From contig NZ_FNEY01000033.1 in NCBI RefSeq assembly GCF_900100305.1, positions 1 through 52,630 on the forward strand: a DNA stretch of 52,630 nt. Direction: 5' to 3'. Positions within the stretch are counted from its first letter, which is position 1; each line of letters begins with the position of its first letter. The notes under the pieces were generated by a model, which was not told where the DNA came from, searched no databases, and saw nothing but the letters and a program-made list of their open reading frames with translations. This stretch comes from Paracidovorax citrulli (GTDB lineage Bacteria > Pseudomonadota > Gammaproteobacteria > Burkholderiales > Burkholderiaceae_C). A program made the translations under genes and the position numbers. Positions 35,719-44,550 of the stretch are shown one piece after another.

Positions 35719-35732
35719 AATTCTCGAGAATT
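35719..35732. promoter_or_regulatory. 14-bp perfect palindrome upstream of the carboxyltransferase
   Basis: AATTCTCGAGAATT, about 40 bases upstream of the TTG start in an AT-rich 258-base gap (35680-35937) that also lies upstream of the trehalase. It is a candidate operator for the carboxyltransferase-monooxygenase pair; regulator unknown. Confidence 0.4.
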
Positions 35733-35906
35733 TGAGGTGAAGAGAAATTTAATTTCTGCGGCGATTAACTAATTTGTATGTGGATGGGAGGGCACGGCGC
35801 TGCGTCCGACGCGCTGCCCGGGCATTTCCGACAGGATATGGCCAGGTCGCGGTGGTCCAATGCGAGAACTCGGCCGTAGCCCATCCGTTGTCCCGAAGGC
35901 TCCCTT

Positions 35907-35930
35907 CCTGACCCTGACCCTGACCCTGAC
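35907..35930. repeat. Hexamer repeat before the trehalase start
   Basis: Four perfect copies of CCTGAC end seven bases before the ATG at 35938. If translation began at the in-frame ATG at 35860 this would encode Leu-Thr repeats. It occupies the position where the ribosome site should be. Confidence 0.85.
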
Positions 35931-35937
35931 CCGCCGC

Positions 35938-37635
35938 ATGTCCGCATTGCCCACACATTCCAGCGCAGAGCCCCGGGCGCACCATGCGGTGCCGCCCATC
36001 GAGGGCACCGGTCCCATCGACGCCACCCCGGCCGCCCGCGCCGCCGCGGCCCGCAGCGTTCCGCCACCGGACACGCGCTCCCCGGCCGACCGCTACGAGG
36101 AGCTGTTCGTGGAGGTGCAGCGCCAGCGCGTGTTCGAGGATTCCAAGACCTTCGTGGACTGTGCGCCCCGCATGCCGCCCGAAGACATCCTGGCCGCCTA
36201 CCGCGCCGAACGCGGCGGTCCCGGCTTCGACCTGGCCGGCTTCGTGCATCGCCACTTCACCCCGCCGCGCAGCGCCTGCGAGCGTTCCACCGCGCCGCCG
36301 GGCCTGCCGCTGGCGGCGCACATCGACGCGCTCTGGGACGAACTGGCGCGGCACCCGGCCCACCACCCCCGGCGCGGTTCCCTGCTGGAACTGCCGCATC
36401 CCTACGTCGTGCCCGGCGGCCGCTTCGTGGAGATGTACTACTGGGATTCGTACTTCACCATGCTGGGCCTGGTGCCCAGCGGGCGCCCGCGGCTGCTGCA
36501 TGCGATGACGGACAACTTCGCCTACCTCATCGACACCTACGGCCACGTGCCCAACGGCACGCGCACCTATTACCTGAGCCGCTCGCAGCCGCCGGTGTTC
36601 GCGCTGATGGCGGGCCTGTGCGAATCCACGCGGGGGCAGGGCGCGGGCCGCTACCTGCCGCAGATGCTGCGCGAATACGCTTTCTGGATGGACGGCGCCG
36701 ACGGGCTGGAGCCCGGCGGTACCCACCGGCGCGTGGTGGCCCTGCCCGACGGCAGCGTGCTCAACCGTTACTGGGACGACCGCGACACCCCGCGGGAGGA
36801 ATCCTGGCGCGAGGACATGGAAACCGCCGCCGCCTGCACCCGCCCGGCGCACGAGGTGTTCCGCGACCTGCGCGCGGCGGCGGAGTCGGGCTGGGATTTC
36901 AGCTCGCGCTGGCTGGACGACCTGGACGCCGCCGCCGCGCGCACCGCCTGCCTGGCCGGCATCTGCACCACGCGCATCCTGCCCGTGGACCTGAACGCGC
37001 TGCTGCACGCGAGCGAGACCATGATCGCGCGCCTGAGCCGCGAAGCGGGCGACACCGCCACCGCGGAGGATTTCGAGGGCCGCGCCGCGCGCCGTGCCGA
37101 GGCCATGACCCGCTTCCTCTGGAACGACGAGGCCGGTGCTTTTCTGGACTACGACTGGAAGAACCGCGTGCCACGGACCGCCCTCACCGCCGCGACGGTG
37201 GCGCCGCTTTTCACGGGCACCGCCACGCTGGAACAGGCGCGCGCGCTCGCTGCGACCGTGCGGCGGCGCCTGCTGGTGCGCGGCGGCCTCGCCACCACCG
37301 AGATCGCGAGCGGCGAACAGTGGGACCGGCCCAATGGCTGGGCACCGATGCAATGGATGGGCGCGCAAGGCTTCGCGCGCTATGGCGACCGGGACGAGGG
37401 CTGCCGCCAGCTGGCCAGCGACATCCGCGAGCGCTGGCTTGCCACCGTGCGCCACGTGTACGAGCAGGAAGGCCGGCTGGTGGAGAAATACGCGCTGTGC
37501 GAGAACGACTGCGATGCGTCCGCGGGCGGCGACGGCGGCGAATATCCGCTGCAGGACGGCTTCGGCTGGACGAACGGTGTGGTGCGGGCGTGGCTGGATG
37601 ACCCGGCGTGGAAGGGGTCAACCGCCAAGGCCTGA
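35938..37635 (+). CDS. treA: Alpha,alpha-trehalase (GH37)
   Basis: 565 residues from the ATG at 35938 (591 from an alternative ATG at 35860). Both GH37 signatures are present: PGGRFVEMYYWDSYFTMLGL near residue 160 and QWDRPNGWAPMQWM near 463, plus GGGGEYPLQDGFGWTNGV-type ending (GGEYPLQDGFGWTNGV). These include the catalytic Asp and Glu regions. It hydrolyses trehalose to two glucoses. No clear signal peptide is visible, so it may be cytoplasmic (TreF-like) despite the symbol. A tandem CCTGAC repeat lies just upstream of the start. Convergent with the small nuclease-like gene downstream. Confidence 0.92.
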   Translation: MSALPTHSSAEPRAHHAVPPIEGTGPIDATPAARAAAARSVPPPDTRSPADRYEELFVEVQRQRVFEDSKTFVDCAPRMPPEDILAAYRAERGGPGFDLAGFVHRHFTPPRSACERSTAPPGLPLAAHIDALWDELARHPAHHPRRGSLLELPHPYVVPGGRFVEMYYWDSYFTMLGLVPSGRPRLLHAMTDNFAYLIDTYGHVPNGTRTYYLSRSQPPVFALMAGLCESTRGQGAGRYLPQMLREYAFWMDGADGLEPGGTHRRVVALPDGSVLNRYWDDRDTPREESWREDMETAAACTRPAHEVFRDLRAAAESGWDFSSRWLDDLDAAAARTACLAGICTTRILPVDLNALLHASETMIARLSREAGDTATAEDFEGRAARRAEAMTRFLWNDEAGAFLDYDWKNRVPRTALTAATVAPLFTGTATLEQARALAATVRRRLLVRGGLATTEIASGEQWDRPNGWAPMQWMGAQGFARYGDRDEGCRQLASDIRERWLATVRHVYEQEGRLVEKYALCENDCDASAGGDGGEYPLQDGFGWTNGVVRAWLDDPAWKGSTAKA

Positions 37636-37642
37636 GCCCCGG

Positions 37643-37662
37643 TTGAAGATACCCATCTTCAA
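37643..37662. terminator. Hairpin between convergent trehalase and nuclease-like genes
   Basis: Perfect 8-bp stem TTGAAGAT/ATCTTCAA (37643-37650 with 37655-37662) with loop accc in the 34-base gap between the two stops. No T-run on either side. Possibly a bidirectional barrier. Confidence 0.4.
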
Positions 37663-37669
37663 GGAGATG

Positions 37670-38173
37670 TCAGAGTCGCACGGTCCAGGGAAGTCCTGCC
37701 ATGTGGCTGACGGAGCAGACCTTGGGATGCGCGTCCACTGCACGTAGCCGCTGCTTGAGCTTCTGCCGGAGATCTGCGGGGTCCACCATCCTCGAGTGCT
37801 TTTCGCTCTGCTCGACGTGGAGCACGATCTTGAGGGATAGGCATTTAAGTAACTGGTGGCTCAGCGTCTTTTCATCCGTGTCCTGAGCGTTCAGGCGGGC
37901 GGGCAGCATGGCCGCGAGAGTGTGCAGGACCTTGGCTGCAACCGCATCGGCCAGCATGGATGGCTTTTCCGTATCCGGGTGCCGGTAGTCCTTCACTTCC
38001 ACGAAGTACGCATGCTTTTCAGGCGAAAGCGCTACCACATCCACCGCTTTCAGACCATTGCAGATCCGGCTCATGTCTCCGCGATAGAAACTCCATTCAT
38101 CGTATTTGCTTGCAGTCCAGCCCTCTGGAAAAGTGAAGTCCAGCCCATCCACATGCAGCGTGCTCTCAGGCAT
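37670..38173 (-). CDS. Small PD-(D/E)XK-like protein, partner of the upstream ATPase
   Basis: 167 residues, not a family I can name. Residues 45-61 read DVVALSPEKHAYFVEVK: an Asp, a short loop, then Glu59-Val-Lys61. This is the D-(x)n-ExK core of the PD-(D/E)XK nuclease fold. The C-terminal half is helical and basic. It starts one base after the ATPase stop, so the two form an operon. GC content is clearly lower than the surrounding core genes, which suggests horizontal transfer. A nuclease effector of a defence module is the best guess; a non-catalytic partner is possible. Confidence 0.65.
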   Translation of the reverse strand: MPESTLHVDGLDFTFPEGWTASKYDEWSFYRGDMSRICNGLKAVDVVALSPEKHAYFVEVKDYRHPDTEKPSMLADAVAAKVLHTLAAMLPARLNAQDTDEKTLSHQLLKCLSLKIVLHVEQSEKHSRMVDPADLRQKLKQRLRAVDAHPKVCSVSHMAGLPWTVRL

Positions 38174-38174
38174 G

Positions 38175-39224
38175 TCAGTCCTCCAGTTCCAGGTAGCGGT
38201 CGGACTGGGCGAGGCTTTCCTCCAGCGCTGTGATATCTCCAATGTCCGCCAGGGTGGGGCCTTGGATGACAGCGATCCCGTTGTCGGAGGGCTGCAGTCC
38301 AAAGAATCGGGCTGCGACATCTGGATGGCGGTGGTCCTGCATCAGGATTTCGATCTCGCGCAGCAGAAACAGGCTGTGGGTCGCAAGAAATATCTGAATG
38401 CCTGACCGACTCAGGGCCGCTATGACGGCTGCAACCTCCTTGACCAGGCGCGGATTCAAGTTGGCTTCGGGCTCGTCCCAGAAAAGGTAGCCTCGGTCCA
38501 GCAGCACACCGGATGCGATCAGGCGTGCGAGCATGCCCAATTTTCTGAGTCCTTCGGCCACGAGAGGCATTTCCATTCTGCCGCTGCTGTGCTGGAGATA
38601 GAAGCGTCCGTTCGAATCGAGGTCGATGCTTCCATTCATGGCCTTTTCCAGTGGTTGGAGCAGTTCCTTGATCCGGTGCTGTTTCGGGCCTCGCTGTAGC
38701 GGAGTTCCCAGCAGCAGGCAGGTGTCGCGCCAGGTTTCCTCGAACTCGAGAAAACGGCTTTCATAGATGGAGACGAAGTTGGGAAAGATGGTCAGCAACT
38801 CGCGCGTCGGAAGATAGACGGGTGAAGAGGTGAGCCATTTCCTGGGAACGTTGCCCACGGCGACTTCCGACTTGCTGTTCGTGGCAAAGCTGAAGTCGAT
38901 GTTCAACTCTGCGTCGGCGAAGAGCAAGGAGACATCGCACCGCTCTCGGCCTTGCCGCCTCCTGGCAAGGCGTCCCAGGCTTTCAGGGCGGAATACATTG
39001 ACGAGCTTGGTGGCAAGAAGACTTTGCAGTGCAGATTTGGTCGGCGTCTCTGCAGTCGGTTTCCTGCCCTCGTCATGGCTGGCCGCCATGACGGAATAGG
39101 CCGCTTTCAGCAAATGCGTTTTGCCGGCGCCGTTCTCGCCGACGATCACATTCAGTTGAGCAGAAAAGTCCAATTTCACGTCGGAAAAGACCGTGAAATT
39201 TTTCAGGTGCATCTGTTTCAGCAT
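38175..39224 (-). CDS. ABC/OLD-like AAA ATPase
   Basis: 349 residues. Starts [19 protein letters not shown], typical of SMC/RecF/OLD-type ATPases. Walker A is GENGAGKT at 29-36; Walker B is [13 protein letters not shown] and the H-switch [15 protein letters not shown]. No TOPRIM nuclease domain follows, unlike OLD proteins. The nuclease-like function may be supplied by the 167-residue partner immediately downstream. ATG at 39224 was chosen because GAGGAAA lies just upstream. Lower GC than neighbours. ATPase-plus-nuclease pairs of this kind commonly act in anti-phage defence (inference from family context). Confidence 0.85.
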   Translation of the reverse strand: MLKQMHLKNFTVFSDVKLDFSAQLNVIVGENGAGKTHLLKAAYSVMAASHDEGRKPTAETPTKSALQSLLATKLVNVFRPESLGRLARRRQGRERCDVSLLFADAELNIDFSFATNSKSEVAVGNVPRKWLTSSPVYLPTRELLTIFPNFVSIYESRFLEFEETWRDTCLLLGTPLQRGPKQHRIKELLQPLEKAMNGSIDLDSNGRFYLQHSSGRMEMPLVAEGLRKLGMLARLIASGVLLDRGYLFWDEPEANLNPRLVKEVAAVIAALSRSGIQIFLATHSLFLLREIEILMQDHRHPDVAARFFGLQPSDNGIAVIQGPTLADIGDITALEESLAQSDRYLELED

Positions 39225-39532
39225 TGTTTTCCTCACCTGGCGTTGGGGTGGACGTAGCGCCTTTTTCTAGTTGAAGAGATGTCGTTCATGCCGATGGTAA
39301 CCAGTGCCCGGGCTTTCGATGCGACGTCCCTGCCTACGGTCGCATCCCTCTGCCGCAAAGGCAGGAGCGAGCGGCCGAGGCTGCCTCTGCGGTATGTGCA
39401 GACGCATTTCCTTCGTCTGGCCCGTCGTCGCCGCGCCGAGACGGCCGCCACCTCCACGGGGTTTGTCATCCCCGCGCCATATGCCGATTCCATACTGGAT
39501 GCATCTTGTTACATGCGTGGATCGCCCCTGCC
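39225..39532. other. Intergenic region between the ATPase and the sensor kinase operon
   Basis: 308 bases between divergent starts. It presumably holds both promoters. Composition changes from AT-richer (left, defence-like pair) to GC-rich (right). No gene, repeat or clear operator was recognised. Confidence 0.4.
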
Positions 39533-41875
39533 ATGACCGTCCGCTTGCGCATCACCCTGCTGATCGTTCTCGCCTTTCTCGCCTTGTGCTCTGTCGGGGG
39601 CTTCGCGCTCTACCAGTCGGCCGAGGGGGCCCGGCAGGTCAAGCGGGTGACCGAGGGCGTCGTGCCCAGCGCCATCCATTCCGTGGAGCTCATGGGCCAG
39701 CTCAAGGACGTGCAGATGGCCGCGCTGGGCATGGTGTCCGCGAGCGACGCGGATGCCGCGCAGAAACTGCACGAGCAACTGGTGGAGCGCAAGGCGGTGC
39801 TGCAGAAGGCGCTGGACAAGCAACTGCAGGAGGCCGACAGCGATGCGCAGCGCTGCCTGGTGAAAGAGGCCGCCATGAGCCTGGAGAACTACTTCGCGGC
39901 CATCGACGACACGGCGCGCTTCAAGCTCGCCGGCCAGCAGGACGCGGCCGAGGCCTTCATGGCCGCCACGGTGGACCAGTACCTGCGCGAGCAGGGCCAG
40001 ATGATCGATGCCATCCAGGTGGAGAAGCGCCGCACCAAGGACGAGGCCATCGGCTCGCTCAACGCCCAGCTGGAGCACACCACGACCACGCTGCTGGCCG
40101 TGGCCGCCGTCGCCATCCTGGGCCTGGCCGCCGCGGGCTACCTGCTCTACCGCCAGATCGTGCGCCCCATCCGCGAGATGGAGCTCAAGATGACCGAGAT
40201 CGCCACGAGCCAGGATTTCTCGCACCGCGTGCCCGTCACCCGCATGGACGAAATCGGCCGCTCGCTCACCGCCTTCAACGCGATGGTGGAGAAGATCCAG
40301 GAAAGCTCCGAGCTGGTGCGCCGCAAGACGGCCGACATCCAGGCCATGCTGCACACCATTCCCCAGGGCATCCTGACCCTGCAGGCCGGGCGCACCATCC
40401 ACCCCGAATACTCGGACCACCTCGCGCGCATCCTGGAAGAGGACGGCATCGCCGGCCGCACGCTCGATGCGCTGCTGTTCGACCGCTCAGACCTGAGTGC
40501 CGATGCGCGCGCCCAGGCCCTGGCTGCGATCGACGCCTGCATCGGCGAGGACGAACTCAACTTCTCGTTCAACGCCCACCTGCTGCCGCAGGAGTTGCAG
40601 GCGCGCTTCGGCGGCGACCGCGTGAAGGTGATCGAGCTGGGCTGGTCGCCCATCACGGCTGCCGACGGCACCGTGGAGCGCCTGCTGCTGAGCCTGCGCG
40701 ACGTGACGGAGCTGCGCGAGCTGGCGCGGGACGCCCAGGCGCGCAAGGAGGAACTGGCCATGGTCGGCGAACTGCTGGGCGTGGCGGCAGACAAGTTCCG
40801 CGAGTTCTCCGAAAGCGCCGGGCGCCTGCTGCAGGACAACCGGGCGCTGCTCGGCTCCGCGGTGTCGCGGCCCGATGCGCTGCCGGACGCCCTGGCGGCT
40901 CTGTTCCGCCACATGCATACCGTCAAGGGCAACGCCCGCACCTACGGCCTGCTGCGCATCGCCGATGCGGCGCATGTGGCAGAGCAGCGCTACGCGGCGC
41001 TGCGGGACGACCCTGCCGGCTGGGGCGATGCCGTCCTGCAGTCCAGGCTGGAGGCCGAACTCGAGGCGGTGGCCGGGGCTCTCCAGGCCTATGTGCGCGT
41101 GAATGACGGCACCCTGGGTCGCGGCGCGGGCCACGCGGTGGGCGATGCGCAGGCGGTGCAGCTGCCGCGCGCCCGCATCGAGGAACTGTGCGCGCGCATC
41201 GGCGCCCTGGCGCGGGACCCCGGCTGCACCCCGGCCCACCGCGCCGCGCTGGAGCGCATCGCCGCCGCGCTCGCCGACGCCGACGCGGCCGGGCTGGACG
41301 AAGTGGTGGGCGGCGTGGCCGCCTCCCTGCCGGCGCTGGCCCGGGACCTGGGCAAGGAGGCCCCGGAGGTCGTCCTGCAGTCCGGCGTGCCCGTGGCCGT
41401 GAAGCCGCAGGCCGCCGATGCGCTGCGCAATGCCTTCATGCACCTGCTGCGCAATGCGCTGGACCATGGCATCGAGCCCGCGGGCGAGCGCGCAGCGCGC
41501 GGCAAGCCCGCCGCGGGCCGCATCCGCATCGGCGCCGCGCTGGATGCGCAGGAGCTGGAAATCCGGCTCGCCGACGACGGCCGCGGCCTCGACCTGGACC
41601 GCATCCAGGCCCAGGCCCGCGCGCGGGGCCTGATCGCGGAAGACGCCGCGCCCGCGCCCGGGGACGTCGCCCACCTGATCTTCGCGCCGGGCTTTTCCAC
41701 GGCCGGGGAGGTGACGGCCGTGTCGGGCCGCGGCGTGGGAATGGATGCGGTCAAGGCATTCGTGGAATCGCTGGGCGGCCGCATCCAGCTGGTGCTGGCC
41801 GGCGGCGCCCCGCGCGCGGCCACGCCGTTCGAAACCGTGCTGCGCCTGCCCGCCCGCTGGGCGGTGGTGGCCTGA
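39533..41875 (+). CDS. Membrane CheA-like sensor kinase with HPt domain
   Basis: 780 residues. TM1 at 6-26 (ITLLIVLAFLALCSVGGFAL), a helical periplasmic sensor to about 180, TM2 at ~183-203 and HAMP to ~258. A PAS-like domain follows (~270-400). Next is an HPt segment with phosphoacceptor His462 in MHTVKGNARTYGL. The CheA-type ATPase domain is at the end: N-box HLLRNALDHGIEPAGERAA near 635, DDGRGLD near 680 and FSTAGEVTAVSGRGVGMD near 730. The CheA dimerisation (P3) and CheW-like (P5) domains are absent. It thus fuses a receptor-like sensor directly to a CheA core. First gene of a four-gene module; start chosen as ATG at 39533 just before the TM. Confidence 0.85.
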   Translation: MTVRLRITLLIVLAFLALCSVGGFALYQSAEGARQVKRVTEGVVPSAIHSVELMGQLKDVQMAALGMVSASDADAAQKLHEQLVERKAVLQKALDKQLQEADSDAQRCLVKEAAMSLENYFAAIDDTARFKLAGQQDAAEAFMAATVDQYLREQGQMIDAIQVEKRRTKDEAIGSLNAQLEHTTTTLLAVAAVAILGLAAAGYLLYRQIVRPIREMELKMTEIATSQDFSHRVPVTRMDEIGRSLTAFNAMVEKIQESSELVRRKTADIQAMLHTIPQGILTLQAGRTIHPEYSDHLARILEEDGIAGRTLDALLFDRSDLSADARAQALAAIDACIGEDELNFSFNAHLLPQELQARFGGDRVKVIELGWSPITAADGTVERLLLSLRDVTELRELARDAQARKEELAMVGELLGVAADKFREFSESAGRLLQDNRALLGSAVSRPDALPDALAALFRHMHTVKGNARTYGLLRIADAAHVAEQRYAALRDDPAGWGDAVLQSRLEAELEAVAGALQAYVRVNDGTLGRGAGHAVGDAQAVQLPRARIEELCARIGALARDPGCTPAHRAALERIAAALADADAAGLDEVVGGVAASLPALARDLGKEAPEVVLQSGVPVAVKPQAADALRNAFMHLLRNALDHGIEPAGERAARGKPAAGRIRIGAALDAQELEIRLADDGRGLDLDRIQAQARARGLIAEDAAPAPGDVAHLIFAPGFSTAGEVTAVSGRGVGMDAVKAFVESLGGRIQLVLAGGAPRAATPFETVLRLPARWAVVA

Positions 41876-41893
41876 CGTGGGGGGTGGAGCGAC

Positions 41894-42652
41894 ATGATGG
41901 ATGGCTGGATGCAGCTCCTGGCAGGCTGCGTGCTGGGGGGTGGATGTGTGGCGGCCGCAGCCGCCTGGCTGTCCGCGCGCCGCCGATCGGCGCTGGAGCA
42001 GGCACGGCGGCAGGCCATGGACGGTGCGGCGGCCGGAGATGCCGCAGCGCGCGAGGCGGCGCGAGCGCTGGAGGCGCGCAGCGCGCAGCTGGAGGCCGAA
42101 CTGGCGCAGGCCCGGCGGCAGTTCGACGATGCGTCCGCCGAATGGGAGCGCAGGCTGGAGGGCGAGGGGCGCGCATCCGAACACCGCCTGCGGGAGCGCG
42201 CGGACCACACGCTCGGCCATGCGCGGGCCCAGGCCGAGGCGCTGCGCGAACTGCAGGGCATCGGCAAGACCTTCGAGCGCTGGCACGCGGACATGAGCAC
42301 CCTCGTGGCCCACAACCGCAGCCTGCACGACAAGAACGACGCCTTCTCGCAGATCGTGCGCAAGATGGTGATCGTGGCGCTCAACGCCTCCATCGAGGCC
42401 GCGCGTGCCGGCGTGGCGGGCCGCGGCTTCGACGTGGTGGCCACCGAGATGCGCGAACTCTCGGCCAGCGCCGAACGGCTCTCGCGCGACTACCGCACCA
42501 GCCTCTACGAAAACGACCTGATCGCCACCACCACCTTCCAGGACATGCAGGCCGGCGGCAAGATGGTGATCAATGCCGCCATGGGCCTGGAACTGGCCAA
42601 CCGCCGGATCCAGGCCGCCCTGGACGGTGCCGCGGTGGTGGAAGGCGCATGA
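41894..42652 (+). CDS. Mini-receptor: TM helix, coiled coil and MCP signalling tip
   Basis: 252 residues. One N-terminal TM segment (about 6-26) is followed by a long Ala/Glu/Arg-rich coiled coil to about 120. Then comes the highly conserved MCP hairpin tip VALNASIEAARAGVAGRGF with DVVATEMRELSASAERLSRDY. There is no sensor, HAMP or methylation region, so it carries only the kinase-contacting tip. The gene starts 18 bases after the kinase stop and ends in an ATGA overlap with the CheX-like gene. It may scaffold or activate the adjacent kinase, which itself lacks a CheW-like domain (inference). Confidence 0.8.
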   Translation: MMDGWMQLLAGCVLGGGCVAAAAAWLSARRRSALEQARRQAMDGAAAGDAAAREAARALEARSAQLEAELAQARRQFDDASAEWERRLEGEGRASEHRLRERADHTLGHARAQAEALRELQGIGKTFERWHADMSTLVAHNRSLHDKNDAFSQIVRKMVIVALNASIEAARAGVAGRGFDVVATEMRELSASAERLSRDYRTSLYENDLIATTTFQDMQAGGKMVINAAMGLELANRRIQAALDGAAVVEGA

Positions 42653-43227
42653 GCGCTCCGGTCTCCTTCCTCGGCCCCCGCGCCCGCGACAGCCTGGACC
42701 GCATGATGGTTTCGGCCCTGCAGCAGAGCGTGGCGCGCTGCAGCGGCGTGGCCGTGCAGCCGGTGGACGCGCTGCCGGACAGGGACGGCCCCACCCACAT
42801 GGCCGTGCTCTCGATCGCCTCGTTCTCCTTCCGCGTCGTCGCGGCCCTGCATTTCGCGCACGGCCCGGCCTGGCGCGCGTGGGTGGCGCAAACCGCCGGG
42901 CTGGACGCCGCCGGCATGGGCGATCAGGCCTTCCTCGACCGGATCTGCGAGATGGGCAACCTCTGCTGTGGCGCGATCAACCGCGACCTGGGTGCCTTCC
43001 AGGCCTTCCTCGGCCTGTCCACACCGCAGATCCTCGATGCGCGCTGCGCGCCGTATTTCACGCGCGCGGGTTTCGAGCACGTGCGCCATTTCCGCATGGA
43101 CGTGCGGCCCGACCTGGCGCTGCACGCCTCGCTCTGCGCGCGCGCCTACGTGCCGCAGGATTTCCACTGGACCGGCGGCGCCGCGGCACCGGAGGCGGTG
43201 GCGTCCGGCGAACTCGAACTGTTCTAG
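42649..43227 (+). CDS. CheX-like chemotaxis phosphatase
   Basis: 192 residues. The segment FLDRICEMGNLCCGAINRDL carries the E-x2-N active site of the CheC/CheX/FliY phosphatases (Glu101, Asn104), followed by the usual LGLSTPQILDA turn. These proteins dephosphorylate CheY~P. Its ATG overlaps the mini-receptor stop. The CheY encoded 60 bases downstream is the obvious substrate. Family assignment rests on this motif and context; overall similarity to characterised CheX is modest. Confidence 0.7.
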   Translation: MSAPVSFLGPRARDSLDRMMVSALQQSVARCSGVAVQPVDALPDRDGPTHMAVLSIASFSFRVVAALHFAHGPAWRAWVAQTAGLDAAGMGDQAFLDRICEMGNLCCGAINRDLGAFQAFLGLSTPQILDARCAPYFTRAGFEHVRHFRMDVRPDLALHASLCARAYVPQDFHWTGGAAAPEAVASGELELF

Positions 43228-43287
43228 GGTCGTCCGCCGGCCCCCTGTCCCATTCCTTCTTCTGAACTTTTCCAAAAGGAGCACCCC

Positions 43288-43653
43288 ATGGCCAACATCC
43301 TTGTCGTCGATGATTCGAGCACCGTGCGCAGCGAAGTGGGCCACTTCCTGGGCAGCAACGGCTTCCAGGTCGCGCTCGCCGTCGATGGCCGCGACGGGCT
43401 CGCCAAGCTCAAGCAGCACAGCGGCATCAAGCTCATCGTGTGCGACGTGAACATGCCCCACATGGACGGCCTGACCATGGTGGAGCGCGTGCGCAGCGAG
43501 CTCGGCAACCACCGCGTGAACATCGTCATGCTCACCACCGAAAGCTCGCCCGCCATGAAGGAGCGCGGCAAGGCCGCGGGCGTGAAGGGCTGGATCGTCA
43601 AGCCCTTCAACGGCCCCGCGGTGCTGGGTTCGTTCCAGAAGCTGGCCGCCTGA
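43288..43653 (+). CDS. CheY-like single-domain response regulator
   Basis: 121 residues, receiver domain only. Asp8/Asp9 bind Mg, Asp53 is the phosphoacceptor (LIVCDVNMPHMDG), Thr83 or Thr84 and Lys105 (IVKPF) complete the switch. Good ribosome site AAAAGGAGC. Likely receives phosphate from His462 of the kinase two genes upstream and is reset by the CheX-like protein. No output domain, so it acts by protein contact, as in flagellar or pilus control. Confidence 0.92.
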   Translation: MANILVVDDSSTVRSEVGHFLGSNGFQVALAVDGRDGLAKLKQHSGIKLIVCDVNMPHMDGLTMVERVRSELGNHRVNIVMLTTESSPAMKERGKAAGVKGWIVKPFNGPAVLGSFQKLAA

Positions 43654-43743
43654 GCTTTGCGGCCCGGCTGGCGGCACGACGGCGCCGCCGCCTACCGCCG
43701 GCCCGCCGCCGCGGCGTAGCCTTGGGGGCTCGAAAGAGCCGCC

Positions 43744-44532
43744 ATGAAAATCGCCACCTTCAACGTCAACAGCATCCGCGCCCGCCTGCCGGCGCTGCTC
43801 CAGTGGCTGGAGGAATCCCGCCCCGATGTCGCCTGCCTGCAGGAACTCAAGTGCACCGACGACGCCTTCCCGGCCGGGGAGATCCGGGCCGCGGGCTACG
43901 GCGCGCTCTGGCACGGGCAGAAGGCCTGGAACGGCGTGGCCATCCTCGCGCGCGGGGCCAATCCCATCGAGGTGCAGCGCGGGCTGCCCGGCGACGAAGC
44001 CGACAGCCAGAGCCGCTATCTGGAGGCCGCCGTGGACGGAGTGCTGGTCGCCTGCCTCTACCTGCCCAACGGCAACCCGGCCCCCGGCCCGAAGTTCGAC
44101 TACAAGCTCGCGTGGCTCGACCGCCTCGCGCGGCGGGCCGGCGTGCTGCGCGACCGCCCCGAGCCGGTGGTGCTGGCGGGGGACTTCAACATCATTCCCA
44201 CCGAGCGCGACGTGTACAAACCCGGGGCCTGGGTGGACGACGCGTTGTTCCGCTCCGAGGTGCGCGATGCCTTCCGCGCCCTGGTGGACAGCGGCTGGAC
44301 CGACGCGCTTCGCGCGGTGCATCCCGACGAGACGGTCTATACCTTCTGGGACTACCTGCGCCAGCGCTTTCAGCGCAACGCCGGCCTGCGTATCGACCAC
44401 CTGCTGCTCAACCCCGCGGCGGCCCACCGCCTGCAGGACGCGGGCGTGGACCGCGAAGTGCGCGGCCGGCCCCGGCCCAGCGACCATGCCCCGGCCTGGG
44501 CGCTGCTGGCACCGGGGCAGGGCGGGACATGA
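43744..44532 (+). CDS. xthA: Exodeoxyribonuclease III
   Basis: 262 residues. The AP-endonuclease family is clear: MKIATFNVNSIRARLPALLQ, the metal-binding Glu in CLQELKCTDDAFP, LYLPNGNP, VVLAGDFNIIPTERDVY and the terminal RIDHLLLNP and PSDHAPAWALL. It is a Mg-dependent 3'-exonuclease/AP endonuclease acting in base excision repair. It stands between the signalling operon and a convergent, broken uvrA2. Confidence 0.95.
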   Translation: MKIATFNVNSIRARLPALLQWLEESRPDVACLQELKCTDDAFPAGEIRAAGYGALWHGQKAWNGVAILARGANPIEVQRGLPGDEADSQSRYLEAAVDGVLVACLYLPNGNPAPGPKFDYKLAWLDRLARRAGVLRDRPEPVVLAGDFNIIPTERDVYKPGAWVDDALFRSEVRDAFRALVDSGWTDALRAVHPDETVYTFWDYLRQRFQRNAGLRIDHLLLNPAAAHRLQDAGVDREVRGRPRPSDHAPAWALLAPGQGGT

Positions 44533-44550
44533 GCCGCCGCCCGCCAGGCG

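Noticed and set aside
37643-37662. Classical intrinsic terminator for trehalase
   Set aside because: The stem is perfect but lacks a T-run on either strand. Listed only as a low-confidence hairpin.
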